Assembly (NCBI GenBank): GCA_965216535.1
Contig: OZ244175.1
Coordinates: forward strand, 3,534,001 to 3,598,000
Direction: 5' to 3'
Length of the DNA: 64,000 nt
Source: Hoeflea_A sp965216535
GTDB lineage: Bacteria > Pseudomonadota > Alphaproteobacteria > Rhizobiales > Rhizobiaceae
Made by a program: the position numbers and the translations under genes. This document shows positions 42,728 to 52,200 of this stretch, in pieces. The notes beneath the pieces are model-generated. The model saw nothing but the letters and a program-made list of their open reading frames with translations. It was not told the DNA's origin and did no database searches. Each line of letters begins with the position of its first letter. Within the stretch, counting starts at the first letter, position 1.

Positions 42728-44104
42728 ATGGCACAGAACTGGACACCCGACAGCTGGCGCAGCAAGCCAATCCTTCAGGTGCCGGACTATCCGGATCAGG
42801 AGGCTCTGGCGGCAACGGAAGAACGCCTGTCGTCCTATCCGCCGCTGGTATTTGCCGGAGAGGCTCGCCAGCTTCGCGAGCGTCTGGGTGAGGTCGCTAA
42901 CGGGCAGGGCTTCCTGCTGCAGGGCGGTGACTGTGCCGAGAGCTTTGCCGAACACGGTGCGGACAATATTCGCGACTTTTTCCGCGTCTTCCTTCAGATG
43001 GCAGTGGTTCTGACGTTCGGTGCGCAGCAGCCCGTCGTCAAGGTTGGCCGAATTGCCGGGCAGTTCGCCAAGCCGCGGTCGTCCAATGTCGAACGCAAGG
43101 ACGATATTGAACTGCCGAGCTATCGCGGTGACATCATCAACGGCATCGAGTTCAACGAAGCTGCCCGTGTGCCGGACCCGCAGCGCCAGGTGATGGCCTA
43201 TCGCCAGTCGGCTGCGACCCTGAACCTGCTTCGTGCCTTCGCACAGGGCGGTTACGCGAACCTGGACAACGTGCACCAATGGATGCTCGGCTTCGTTCAG
43301 GACAGCCCGCAAGCGGAACGCTATCGCAAGCTGGCCGACCGGATCTCCGAGACCATGGATTTCATGCGTGCCATCGGAATTACCGCTGAAACGCACCACA
43401 GGCTGCGCGAGACCGATTTCTTCACCAGCCACGAGGCATTGCTGCTTGGTTATGAGCAGGCGCTGACGCGTACGGACTCGACCACCGGTGAGTGGTACGG
43501 GACGTCCGGTCACCTGATCTGGATTGGCGATCGCACGAGACAACCGGACCACGCCCATATCGAATATTGCCGCGGTATCAAGAACCCGCTCGGCCTCAAA
43601 TGCGGCCCCTCCATGGAGCCTGATGGCCTGCTTGAGCTGATCGACCTGCTCAATCCCGAAAACGAAGCGGGCCGACTGACCCTGATCACGCGCTTCGGTC
43701 ACGACAAGGTTGTCGAACACCTGCCCAAACTGATCCGCGCTGTGGAACGGGAAGGCAAGAAGGTGGTGTGGTCCTGCGATCCGATGCATGGCAACACGAT
43801 TACGCTCAACAGCTACAAGACGCGGCCCTTTGAGCGGGTCCTGTCAGAGGTCGAGAGCTTCTTCCAGATCCACCGTGCGGAAGGATCACATCCGGGTGGC
43901 ATTCATGTCGAAATGACCGGCAAGAACGTGACCGAATGCACCGGTGGTGCGCGCACGGTCACGGCCGAAGACCTGTCGGACCGCTACCATACCCATTGCG
44001 ATCCGCGGCTTAATGCCGATCAGGCACTGGAGCTCGCCTTCCTCGTTGCAGAACTGATGAAGGGCGGCAGGGATCAGGATTCGCGGGTCGCAGCCATCGG
44101 CTGA
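42728..44104 (+). CDS. aroG: class II 3-deoxy-7-phosphoheptulonate synthase (DAHP synthase)
   Basis: A 458-residue plant-type (class II) DAHP synthase, the entry step of the shikimate pathway, joining phosphoenolpyruvate and erythrose 4-phosphate. Signatures are SWRSKPILQVPDYPD, FLLQGGDCAESFAEH (metal-site Cys), VGRIAGQFAKPRS, CDPMHGNT and the HPGGIHVEMTGKNVTEC segment. Start ATG 42728 follows AGGTGAG. It seems to be monocistronic, ended by the hairpin at 44127. Confidence 0.95.
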   Translation: MAQNWTPDSWRSKPILQVPDYPDQEALAATEERLSSYPPLVFAGEARQLRERLGEVANGQGFLLQGGDCAESFAEHGADNIRDFFRVFLQMAVVLTFGAQQPVVKVGRIAGQFAKPRSSNVERKDDIELPSYRGDIINGIEFNEAARVPDPQRQVMAYRQSAATLNLLRAFAQGGYANLDNVHQWMLGFVQDSPQAERYRKLADRISETMDFMRAIGITAETHHRLRETDFFTSHEALLLGYEQALTRTDSTTGEWYGTSGHLIWIGDRTRQPDHAHIEYCRGIKNPLGLKCGPSMEPDGLLELIDLLNPENEAGRLTLITRFGHDKVVEHLPKLIRAVEREGKKVVWSCDPMHGNTITLNSYKTRPFERVLSEVESFFQIHRAEGSHPGGIHVEMTGKNVTECTGGARTVTAEDLSDRYHTHCDPRLNADQALELAFLVAELMKGGRDQDSRVAAIG

Positions 44105-44126
44105 TCCGCCGATCAGGCGTTTGCTG

Positions 44127-44147
44127 AAGGGCACCGCAGTGCCCTTT
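44127..44147 (+). terminator. terminator of the DAHP synthase gene
   Basis: AAGGGCAC (44127-44134), loop CGCA, GTGCCCTT (44139-44146): a perfect 8-base-pair stem with a tetraloop, ending in a short T stretch. It lies 23 bases after the stop. Confidence 0.55.
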
Positions 44148-44251
44148 GGCGCTTGTCGCCTTCAGCCGTCTTGAACGAGCCTTTAATTTAATTCGATTGC
44201 TTCGCGACACCGCGCATTCCAGGTTCCCGTCATGGAACGATGGAGGAATGC

Positions 44252-44638
44252 ATGGAAGAAAAGCACGAAGGATCCTGCCTGTGCGGCGCGGTGCGTTACA
44301 CCGTGGTTGGCCCGCTGAGCGATGTGGTGGCCTGCCATTGCAGTCAATGTCGCAAGCAAACGGGTCATCATTACGCGACCATGAATGTGCCGGACAGCAG
44401 CCTGACCATCGAAGGTAATGAAAGCATCGTCTGGTATAACGCCAGTCCGGACGCACGGCGCGGCTTTTGTGGAACCTGTGGATCAGCGCTGTTCTGGAAG
44501 CACCGGAACGAGGATAGCACTGCGCTTCTTGCGGGCAGCCTCGATGGCGATACCGGCCGGAAGCTCTCGAAGCACATTTATTGCGCTGACAAGGGTGACT
44601 ATTACGACATTCCGCCGGACATTCCCCAGACGCCTTAG
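44252..44638 (+). CDS. GFA family zinc protein (CENP-V/GFA)
   Basis: A 128-residue GFA/CENP-V family protein. Zinc-binding cysteines are in CLCGAVRY, CHCSQCRKQTG and FCGTCGSALFW. Family members bind glutathione and were named for glutathione-dependent formaldehyde activation, but most act on unknown substrates. Start ATG 44252 with GGAGG five bases upstream is better than the ATG at 44240, which lies inside that ribosome binding site. Confidence 0.87.
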   Translation: MEEKHEGSCLCGAVRYTVVGPLSDVVACHCSQCRKQTGHHYATMNVPDSSLTIEGNESIVWYNASPDARRGFCGTCGSALFWKHRNEDSTALLAGSLDGDTGRKLSKHIYCADKGDYYDIPPDIPQTP

Positions 44639-44709
44639 CCGCTCAAACTTGGATAGCCTTCAGGTGTCCGCTAGCGTGCCACCCTGATTGACAACGATTC
44701 GGGGCCGTC

Positions 44710-45060
44710 ATGCAGAGGATCCTCAACGCATTCCGTAACTCCTGGAACGGTTTGATGCACGTGGCCCGCCATGAGGCTGCATTTCGAGAAGAGGCACTTC
44801 TGTTCCTGATTTCCATCCCGCTCGCGGCGATGATTGCCGACGGACTATTCGTTTTTTTGGCGCTGACCGGAGCCATTGTCCTGCTGATGGTCGTCGAGCT
44901 TCTGAACACCGGCATCGAGGCGGTCTGCGACGGCCTCTCGCAGGACTATATGGAAGAGATCAAGATCGCCAAGGATTGCGGCTCGGCCGCTGTCCTGCTG
45001 TCTTTCGTGCTGGCCGGCGCTATATGGATATCGGTAATCCTGGATCGGTTCTTCTGGTGA
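44710..45060 (+). CDS. dgkA: diacylglycerol kinase (prokaryotic DgkA)
   Basis: A 116-residue trimeric membrane enzyme that phosphorylates diacylglycerol released during membrane-derived sugar transfer, as with osmoregulated glucans. It has an amphipathic start, the segment RHEAAFREE and the catalytic stretch ELLNTGIEAVCD, with three hydrophobic helices. It precedes the hemerythrin-like gene by 4 bases and so shares its transcript. Confidence 0.92.
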   Translation: MQRILNAFRNSWNGLMHVARHEAAFREEALLFLISIPLAAMIADGLFVFLALTGAIVLLMVVELLNTGIEAVCDGLSQDYMEEIKIAKDCGSAAVLLSFVLAGAIWISVILDRFFW

Positions 45061-45064
45061 GTGA

Positions 45065-45640
45065 ATGAGCAACGAGCTTTTTGAGCGGAAGGGCTTGCCG
45101 GAAGACCTGCAGTATTTGCTTCAACGCTATCCGCGCGATGACTGGCGCCGGCCCGGGGCGCTATCCTCCATGGGACGCTTCTGGCTCAAGCGACACGCCT
45201 TCTTTCGCGAGCTTTCAGGCGCGCTGAGCGGTAGCATCGAGAAATTGCGGGAAGAAAGCTTCGAGCCGCGCGCCTTTGCCGAGTGGTTTGCACCGCGGTT
45301 GAATTATCTGCTGTCGGATCTGGACGGGCACCATAATATCGAGGACGTTCACTACTTCCCGATCTTCATGGATGCCGAGCCCCGGCTGCGTCGGGGTTTC
45401 GACATTCTGGATGCCGATCACCACACGATCCACGATTTGCTTGAAAGCAATGCAATGGCGGGCAACCACTTCCTGCAGGGGCTGATGAGCGGTGGTGATG
45501 CGATGCGGTTCGCCGCCGAGGCCTACGGTACGGAGGCGGATCGTCTGGTGAACGGGTTGATGCGGCATCTTGAGGACGAGGAGGACCTGATCGTGCCGCT
45601 TTTGATTGATCGCGCCGACAGCGGCGACGCGTTGATGTAG
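45065..45640 (+). CDS. hemerythrin (HHE) domain protein
   Basis: A 191-residue four-helix HHE-domain protein. Histidine/acid pairs suitable for a di-iron site appear in FWLKRHAFFRELSG, LDGHHNIEDVHYFPIF, DADHHTIHDLL and MRHLEDEEDLIVP. Such proteins sense or carry O2, NO or iron. Start ATG 45065 lies 4 bases after dgkA; nadE starts 42 bases after its stop. Function in this context is not clear. Confidence 0.85.
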   Translation: MSNELFERKGLPEDLQYLLQRYPRDDWRRPGALSSMGRFWLKRHAFFRELSGALSGSIEKLREESFEPRAFAEWFAPRLNYLLSDLDGHHNIEDVHYFPIFMDAEPRLRRGFDILDADHHTIHDLLESNAMAGNHFLQGLMSGGDAMRFAAEAYGTEADRLVNGLMRHLEDEEDLIVPLLIDRADSGDALM

Positions 45641-45682
45641 TGCCCACTTGCACCACTCGTCATTGAAGGTTACACGGCGACC

Positions 45683-47362
45683 ATGACCGAGACAGCCGAT
45701 CCGAGCGACATTCTCCGCATTGCCATCGTTCAGGAAAACCCGACCGTGGGCAACGTGAACGGGAACCTTGAGCTTGCGCGCCGCGCCAGGGCGGATGCCG
45801 CCCGACATGGTGCCGATCTGGTGCTGTTCACCGAGTTGTTCCTGTCGGGCTATCCGCCCGAGGATCTGGTGCTGAAGCCGGCCTTTCTTCGTGCCTGCGA
45901 CCAGGCGCTGAACGCGCTTGCGCAGGACACGGCCGATGGTGGCCCAGGCGTCGTCATCGGAGTGCCTCGTCAGACGGACGAGGGGCGTTTTAATGCGGTG
46001 GCCTTGCTGGACGGTGGCAAGATTGTCGCGGAACGCTACAAGGTCGATCTGCCCAACTACAGCGAGTTTGACGAGAAGCGTGTGTTCGACGTCGGGCCGA
46101 TGCCCGGACCCGTGAACTATCGCGGCATTCGCATCGGATTGCCGATCTGCGAGGACATCTGGGGCGATTTCGGGGTTTGCGAAACCCTGGCGGAGACCGG
46201 CGCGGAACTTCTGCTGGTTGCCAACGGGTCACCATACTATCGCGACAAAACCGATGTGCGCCAGCAGGTGGCATTGCGGCAGGTGATCGAAAGCGGCCTG
46301 CCGCTGATATTCGCCAACCAGCTGGGTGGTCAGGACGAACTGGTGTTCGACGGCGCCAGCTTCGCGCTCAATGCCGACAAGTCTCTGGCCTTCCAGATGA
46401 GCCAGTTCGAGGCGCAGACGGTCGTGACGACGTGGCGCCGCGGCCCGGATGGCTGGACCTGCAGCGACGGTCCGATGTCGCGCCTGCCGGAGACCGAGGA
46501 GGCCGATTACCGCGCCTGCATGCTGGGACTGCGCGACTACGTCAACAAGAACGGCTTCAAGAATGTCGTGCTTGGCCTTTCCGGCGGTATCGACAGCGCG
46601 CTCTGCGCCGCCCTGGTGGTCGATGCGCTGGGCGAGGAACGGGTGAGGGCGGTCATGCTGCCCTACCACTACACCTCGGACGATTCGATCCGCGACGCCG
46701 AAGAATGCGCGCGGGCGCTGGGTTGCCGCTACGACACGGTGCCGATCCATGAACCGGTGGAAGGGTTCTCCCACGCCCTGTCCAGCCTGTTTGAAGGCAC
46801 CAATGAAGGGGTGACCGAGGAAAACCTGCAGAGCAGAACCCGTGGCACCATCCTGATGGCGATTTCCAACAAGTTCGGCTCGATGGTGGTGACGACCGGC
46901 AACAAGTCGGAAATGTCGGTGGGCTATGCAACGCTCTATGGCGACATGAACGGCGGCTTCAATCCGATCAAGGATCTGTACAAGATGCAGGTCTACGGAT
47001 TGTCCCGCTGGCGCAACGCCCAGATGCCTCCGGGAGGTCTGGGGCCGTCCGGCGAGGTGATCCCCGTCAACATCATCGACAAGGCCCCGTCGGCGGAATT
47101 GCGCCCCGACCAGACGGACCAGGACTCGCTGCCCGAATATGACGTGCTCGACGACATTCTGGAGTGCCTGGTGGAAAACGAGATGGACGTCGAGGCGATC
47201 GTTGCCCGCGGTCATCCGCGCGAGATCGTCAATCGCATCGAGCATCTGCTCTATATCGCAGAATACAAGCGACGCCAGTCGGCACCGGGCGTGAAAATTA
47301 CCCAGAAGAACTTCGGCCGCGACCGCCGCTATCCGATCACCAACGGCTTCCGCGACAAATAG
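45683..47362 (+). CDS. nadE: glutamine-hydrolysing NAD+ synthase
   Basis: A 559-residue two-domain enzyme for the last step of NAD synthesis. The N-terminal nitrilase/glutaminase domain (about 1-270) has FTELFLSGYPPEDL (Glu), ERYKVDLPNY (Lys) and LPICEDIWGDF (Cys); the C-terminal synthetase has the pyrophosphatase loop GLSGGIDSALCA and GNKSEMSVGYAT, and ends ITNGFRDK. Complete and typical. A degenerate copy of part of its C-terminal region (counterpart 47045-47140) lies downstream at 48455-48551, beyond the AraC gene. Confidence 0.95.
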   Translation: MTETADPSDILRIAIVQENPTVGNVNGNLELARRARADAARHGADLVLFTELFLSGYPPEDLVLKPAFLRACDQALNALAQDTADGGPGVVIGVPRQTDEGRFNAVALLDGGKIVAERYKVDLPNYSEFDEKRVFDVGPMPGPVNYRGIRIGLPICEDIWGDFGVCETLAETGAELLLVANGSPYYRDKTDVRQQVALRQVIESGLPLIFANQLGGQDELVFDGASFALNADKSLAFQMSQFEAQTVVTTWRRGPDGWTCSDGPMSRLPETEEADYRACMLGLRDYVNKNGFKNVVLGLSGGIDSALCAALVVDALGEERVRAVMLPYHYTSDDSIRDAEECARALGCRYDTVPIHEPVEGFSHALSSLFEGTNEGVTEENLQSRTRGTILMAISNKFGSMVVTTGNKSEMSVGYATLYGDMNGGFNPIKDLYKMQVYGLSRWRNAQMPPGGLGPSGEVIPVNIIDKAPSAELRPDQTDQDSLPEYDVLDDILECLVENEMDVEAIVARGHPREIVNRIEHLLYIAEYKRRQSAPGVKITQKNFGRDRRYPITNGFRDK

Positions 47363-47399
47363 GCGGTGCGCCGCCCGGTTCCGCTTCGGACGGACAAGT

Positions 47400-47434
47400 T
47401 GTCACCTGTCAGGTTGGTGACAGCTTGGTATAGT
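47400..47434 (+). promoter_or_regulatory. putative promoter and operator of the AraC-type gene
   Basis: CTGTCA at 47406-47411 and TATAGT at 47429-47434 are spaced 17 bases apart. An inverted repeat TGTCACC (47400-47406) / GGTGACA (47416-47422) spans the -35 element and spacer. The position suggests autoregulation. Confidence 0.5.
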
Positions 47435-47477
47435 GCAAATCAAGGGCTAGGGGGCTGGCTGCAAAGGACCACCAGCT

Positions 47478-48440
47478 ATGCCGATTCAGAGCGTCGTTCA
47501 GGCTCAGACCAGTGTTATTGATTCGCGACAACTGGACACGAGACATCATCCGCACCACTCCCGTCTGCAAGCCTTTGAAAGACTTCTCAATGGCGGCTCG
47601 ATGCCGACGAGGACGGTGGCGGACATTCGACAGTTGGACGCCGACAACCAGAATGTCGTCATAGGAGACCTGCTCATAGGTGATCGCTGCAAGTTTATGC
47701 GCCTGGAATCCAGCGGTTACTCCATTCAGCCCGCCCACGATGTGGGGCACGACGCAAGGTCGGACATGGTCATGGTCTCCATGATCGAAAGGGGGCGTGT
47801 TGAAGCGAACAACAGACTTGGTGGAATCTCACTCGGCCCGGGTGACATTTACATCACCGCAACAAACGATTTTAAAAACGTCATTTCGGATTCTGAAATT
47901 GCTCGTTTCATGTTTTCGTCGCGCTCGCTCAAAGAGCTTGCAAGCAGGTCCGGGGAATTTGTCGTCATACGTGACGGATCACTCATGTCAGAAATGATGA
48001 GATCGGCGGTTTCAGGTCTGGAAAGCGTGCTGCGCGACAACGCGCCGAACCAGGCACTTATGAGCCGGATGGCCACCGAAATGGTTTCTCGTATCGTTGA
48101 GGACCACATCTCGAATTCATCGGCCAGCGGCGTTGACATTATCCGTGAACGAGCCCTGCGATACATCCATGAAAACATCACGAAGGTGGATCTCAGTGTG
48201 AATGAGATTGCACACTATGCCTGCACATCCCGAGCCAATTTGTATCGTGCGTTCGAGCTCCTGGGCGGAGTGAGTAGTTATGTTACGAACACCAGAGTTG
48301 AACTGGCTCATCAGATGATAGACGGTTCACTGAACCGTAAGGATCTTTCCCAGATCGCGCTCACGTGCGGCTTCTCCTCGGCCAATCAACTGCGCAGAGC
48401 CTACAAGAAGCGGTTTGGCCTTTCCCCTTCGAGAGCGTAG
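47478..48440 (+). CDS. AraC family transcriptional regulator
   Basis: A 320-residue regulator with an N-terminal sensory part of the AraC-binding-like type (about 50-200, including GDRCKFMRLESSGY and GPGDIYITA) and a C-terminal AraC DNA-binding domain with two helix-turn-helix units (VNEIAHYACTSRANLYRAF and LSQIALTCGFSSANQLRRA), ending GLSPSRA. Start ATG 47478 follows AAAGGA. It lies 847 bases upstream of the giant adhesin gene on the same strand and is the only regulator near it, so it is a candidate controller. The ligand is unknown. Confidence 0.88.
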   Translation: MPIQSVVQAQTSVIDSRQLDTRHHPHHSRLQAFERLLNGGSMPTRTVADIRQLDADNQNVVIGDLLIGDRCKFMRLESSGYSIQPAHDVGHDARSDMVMVSMIERGRVEANNRLGGISLGPGDIYITATNDFKNVISDSEIARFMFSSRSLKELASRSGEFVVIRDGSLMSEMMRSAVSGLESVLRDNAPNQALMSRMATEMVSRIVEDHISNSSASGVDIIRERALRYIHENITKVDLSVNEIAHYACTSRANLYRAFELLGGVSSYVTNTRVELAHQMIDGSLNRKDLSQIALTCGFSSANQLRRAYKKRFGLSPSRA

Positions 48441-48454
48441 CAGGAGCTGCACGC

Positions 48455-48551
48455 CCATCGGGTGAGGTGATCCCGGTCAGTTTTATCGACAGGGCGCTTT
48501 TTGGCGGAATTCCACTCGGATCAGACGCAGCAGGACCCTCTGCTCGAATAC
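48455..48551 (+). pseudogene. nadE remnant (fragment of the synthetase domain)
   Basis: This stretch aligns with 47045-47140 of the intact nadE on the same strand. By eye roughly three quarters of bases match, with one extra base that breaks the frame in the middle. Translated in two frames it gives PSGEVIPVSFIDRA and then AEFHSDQTQQDPLLEY, against PSGEVIPVNIIDKA and AELRPDQTDQDSLPEY in nadE. It is too short and frameshifted to be functional. It suggests an old second nadE copy, or a duplication made when the AraC gene entered. Confidence 0.8.
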
Positions 48552-49219
48552 CCTTTTGGCTGACTTTCCCATTTAAATCCGGCTCCAGACTTGGCGCCGG
48601 ATCGGCACCATAGAGTGCTTGGATGCTGAGCTAAAGTCCGCACTAACACCCTGAGTTGGCTAGGTTGTTTGCTCTTCGGGATACGATTTTGTAGCGGATT
48701 TCGAATGCCGATTTGCATTGCCCAAGACGTCGTCGGACCGACAACCTTTGCTCGAGTTCGAACACTAATTTCCCTCATGTGTCGAAAATTCACCCCGATT
48801 GAGACGCAGCGTCGCGTTGTTGAGACGGACTGACAGGACGCGCTCGCGATCATTCCCGTACCTATGAGCCCAATGGTCAAGCCGATGATTCACGGTGGGG
48901 TTGAGCAGCTCACCACGTCGACTTCGAAATGATTGATGGGGCTTTTGAATGTCAATTGCTGCGGGCCGCGCTCGTGGGGCAGTTCGGATCCGGGTCAGAT
49001 CAAGCGAGCATGCCGGAACGGTGCGCGCTCTTGATGCGAACCTGAATGTCTGCGGCGATTTTGCCCCCTCAGCGGCTCACAAAAACGAAACGACAATGGG
49101 CTGCGGCACCGGCTTCGGCGGTCCCGCGCTCAATTTCCAACAACCAACCAACGGTGAGGGGAGACAGCTCCCCGCCACCTTTGAGACCCGATCGGAGATG
49201 CGGAGGGCACCAGTCTGCC
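48552..49219. other. non-coding stretch before the giant adhesin gene
   Basis: No convincing gene. Short open frames on both strands lack ribosome binding sites and family character. An inverted repeat ATCCGGC/GCCGGAT occurs at 48579-48604. The base composition is more mixed and less GC-rich in 48640-48800 than in neighbouring genes, compatible with decayed sequence or a long leader. The adhesin promoter must lie here or be shared with the AraC unit. Confidence 0.5.
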
Positions 49220-49247
49220 CCGGGGGTGAAGAGTTCTTCATCCCCGG
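49220..49247 (+). promoter_or_regulatory. strong leader hairpin upstream of the adhesin start
   Basis: Bases 49220-49231 pair with 49236-49247 around an AGTT tetraloop: 12 base pairs with a single G-T. It ends 39 bases before the ATG and lacks a T-run, so it is more likely an mRNA-stabilising or attenuating leader structure than a simple terminator. The ribosome binding site AGGA (49275-49278) lies outside the hairpin. Confidence 0.55.
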
Positions 49248-49286
49248 CCGGTCGAGATCAGAATTCATCCCAACAGGACAAGTATA

Positions 49287-52200
49287 ATGGCAGACATAAC
49301 CATCACTGTTACCACACTCGACGACACAACGAATGGCGTCGGGATCAGCCTGCGCGATGCCATTGCCACCGTCAATGCGAACGCTGGTTCGTCGGACAAT
49401 TACACGATCGAGTTCGACTCGTCGCTACAGCCCGCCTCCGGAACGGAGTCCGTCATAACGCTCACTCAGGGTGAGATCACCATCAGCAACGATGTGATCA
49501 TAGATGGTGATATCGACGGCGACGGCCGGGCCGACATCGCAATTCAAGCGGCCGTCTCTCCCCCAGCGCCGCACCGGATATTCAACATCGACGGCGGCGG
49601 CAGTAACATTCAGGTCGAGTTGAACTCGCTTGTCCTGGAGAACGGCGGCACCGTCGACGGGGGCGCGGTCTTCGTCGGAGACGACGACACGCTGATTGCG
49701 CTTGCAGTGACATTTCAGAACAACGAGGGAGCCAGAGGCGGCGCGCTGTTCCTGAGTGAGGGCGCCGACGCCGAGATCCATGACAGCGTTTTTCAAGGCA
49801 ACGAAAGCGCGGGCAATGGCGGCGCAATCTATGCGGACGACGCTGATGACCTGACGATTGTCAACACAACCTTCTACCGCAACGAATCCACCGATTCCGA
49901 TACAGCCTCGGCATCAGCAATCTACAGCTTCGACACCAATCTCACGATTCTGAACAGCACATTGGTCCAAAACGGGCTCAATGAAGCCGCAAACGAAGGT
50001 GAGTACGTAGCCCTGGTCGTGGACGACGGATCGGTCGAGATCAAAAACACGATCATTTCCGGCAACGGCTCGGGTAGCACGTCTTCGGCCGCTGACAATG
50101 TGCGGTTCGAGAACTTAGATTTAACAAAAACAAATCAATACGATGTGGGATTCAACCTGATTGGTGAGGATCCGGCTAATATCTTCGAAGATTTCGATCA
50201 GTTCGCAAGATCCGAAGAGGATGACGATGTTGCGACCCTGGTAATTCAGGACGGTGGCCTGGCCCACGACACCGGTGGCAACTCGGAGGTAACGACCGAG
50301 TTTGACGCGCGGGGCGATGGCAATTTCCGCACCGCGGGCGACGTCGTGGACATTGGCGCCTACGAGATCCAGGGCAACGGTCCCTATTTTGTCCCTGATC
50401 TGTTTGGGAACGCCGCCACAGTTGCCATCACTGAAAACACCGCCGCCGGTATCAACACTCCCAATGGTACCGAGATCTTCGACGTCAACGCGGTTCTCAA
50501 CTACGGCGACACCGTGGATGACTCCATCAGCTACAGTATTGTCTCTGGCAATGTCGACGTGGATGGCGACCAGTTGGGGCCGTTCGCCATAGACTCTGAC
50601 ACGGGCTTGATCACCGTTGTCGATGCGGACGATCTCGACCACGACTTGCAATCCTCCTTCACGCTCGAGATCGAAGCATCCGGGGGTGGCGAAACCACCA
50701 CCGCGAACGTGACAGTCAATCTTTCTGATTTGGCGGAAACCTTCGTCGTCACCACGCTCAAAGACGAGTTTGATGTCGGATTTTCAGTGACGAATCCGGG
50801 CGGCGACGGACTGTCCCTTCGCGAGGCGTTGGAGTTAGCCAATGCTAACGTCAACTCGCGAGATACGATTGTTTTCGCAAACGACTTGGAAGGCACGATC
50901 CGGCTCAAGGCCGATCAGGATCCTTCAGATACTGAGAGCAATGGAGAAGACGAAAACAACTCGGACTTTGGATCGCTTGTCTACGCGCGCAACGTCATTA
51001 TTGATGGCGACAACCGGATCACGATCTCGGGCGACACAGCCGGCAACGACGTCACCACCATGCACGGTGATGTCGAGGTCACCGATTTGTCGCAGATGCC
51101 TGCCGACAGCGTCCTGCTCGATGACAATGTCGGGATTTTCTACAGTGCCGGCCAGGGCGGCAGTATCGGCAACATAAATGTCTTCTCCGGGCTAACACTG
51201 ACCGGCGGCACCCGGGGGACGGGTGGGGCCATCTACGGTGGTAGCATAGATGTTCTGGTGCACGACAGCACGCTGATCGGCAACCAGGGGACGGGGGACA
51301 GTGGCCAGCAGGGTGGGGGTGCCTTGTGGGGGGACGGCGGTCTGCTCTATGTCCTGGACAGTACACTCAGCGGCAACCGCTCGGCGAATTATGGCGGTGC
51401 AATAGCATACAAAATGGACCACGATTGGGGCGGGTTTGTTGTCTACAACTCAACAATCACAGATAATTACGCCAAACATGGTGGCGCCATTCGTTTCGAC
51501 TTTGCCGGTACGATCTACTCCGATCCAAATAGCGAAAATTATAATGTGGAAGAGTTTCGGAACAAGGCACTCGTTCTGAATTCTACGATTGTCGGGAACT
51601 ACGCTGAGCAAGACGGTGGCGGGCTCGATACAACCAATATAGTCAATTACATTGTCGCGAACTCGATCGTTCTGGGAAACGAGTCTGGCAGCGGAGAGAA
51701 CGAGATCGGCGCCAACAGCTACGCCCTTGGACAGCCTGAGTTTCTGGGTAGCAACCTGATTGGTGAAGACCCCTCGGACTTCAACGCCAGTGCGTTCAAC
51801 GGGGTCGAAAACGCCTCTCTGGCGGATGTCTTTGCGGCGCTGCAGACTTATGATCTTACCGGACTGCAGGGCGGAATGCTTGCCGATAACGGCGGAAATG
51901 TCTGGACGATGGCGCTCAAACTTGCGGCAGCCAATCCGGCACTCGATGCTGCCCAGATCTTCGAACTTGTTGAGGCTGATCTGGGTCTCGAACTGACTGG
52001 ACACAATAGCGGCTCAAGAACGATCAACGAGGCGACGCTCAAGTTCGATGCGAACGGCGACGGCGATACGAGTGACCTGTTAACCGGGTTTGACGCCCGC
52101 GGTGGCCCCCGTCCTGTCGATGTCCCCAGCGTGCCCGACGATGGTGCCAAAACTGCCGATATCGGCGCATTCGAGCTGGAGCCTTCTGCCCCGACTGACC

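Noticed and set aside
42344..43789. A 481-codon open frame on the minus strand opposite the DAHP synthase gene
   Set aside because: It is a shadow of a strongly conserved gene on the plus strand; its sequence has no domain character. The same holds for the long antisense frames opposite ada (27196-28176), nadE (46229-47245) and gor (37812-38846).
47362..47375. GGCGG/CCGCC stem at the nadE stop as a terminator
   Set aside because: The stem is only five base pairs, overlaps the stop codon and has no T-run.
47363..48551. AraC gene as cargo of an integrative element using nadE as attachment site
   Set aside because: There is no integrase, and the nadE-like fragment is diverged rather than an exact direct repeat, so a recent site-specific insertion is not supported.
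48521..49287. Open frames on both strands in the leader before the adhesin (minus 48521-48880, plus 48949-49287)
   Set aside because: No ribosome binding sites, atypical composition and no recognisable family; the plus frame also runs into the adhesin start.
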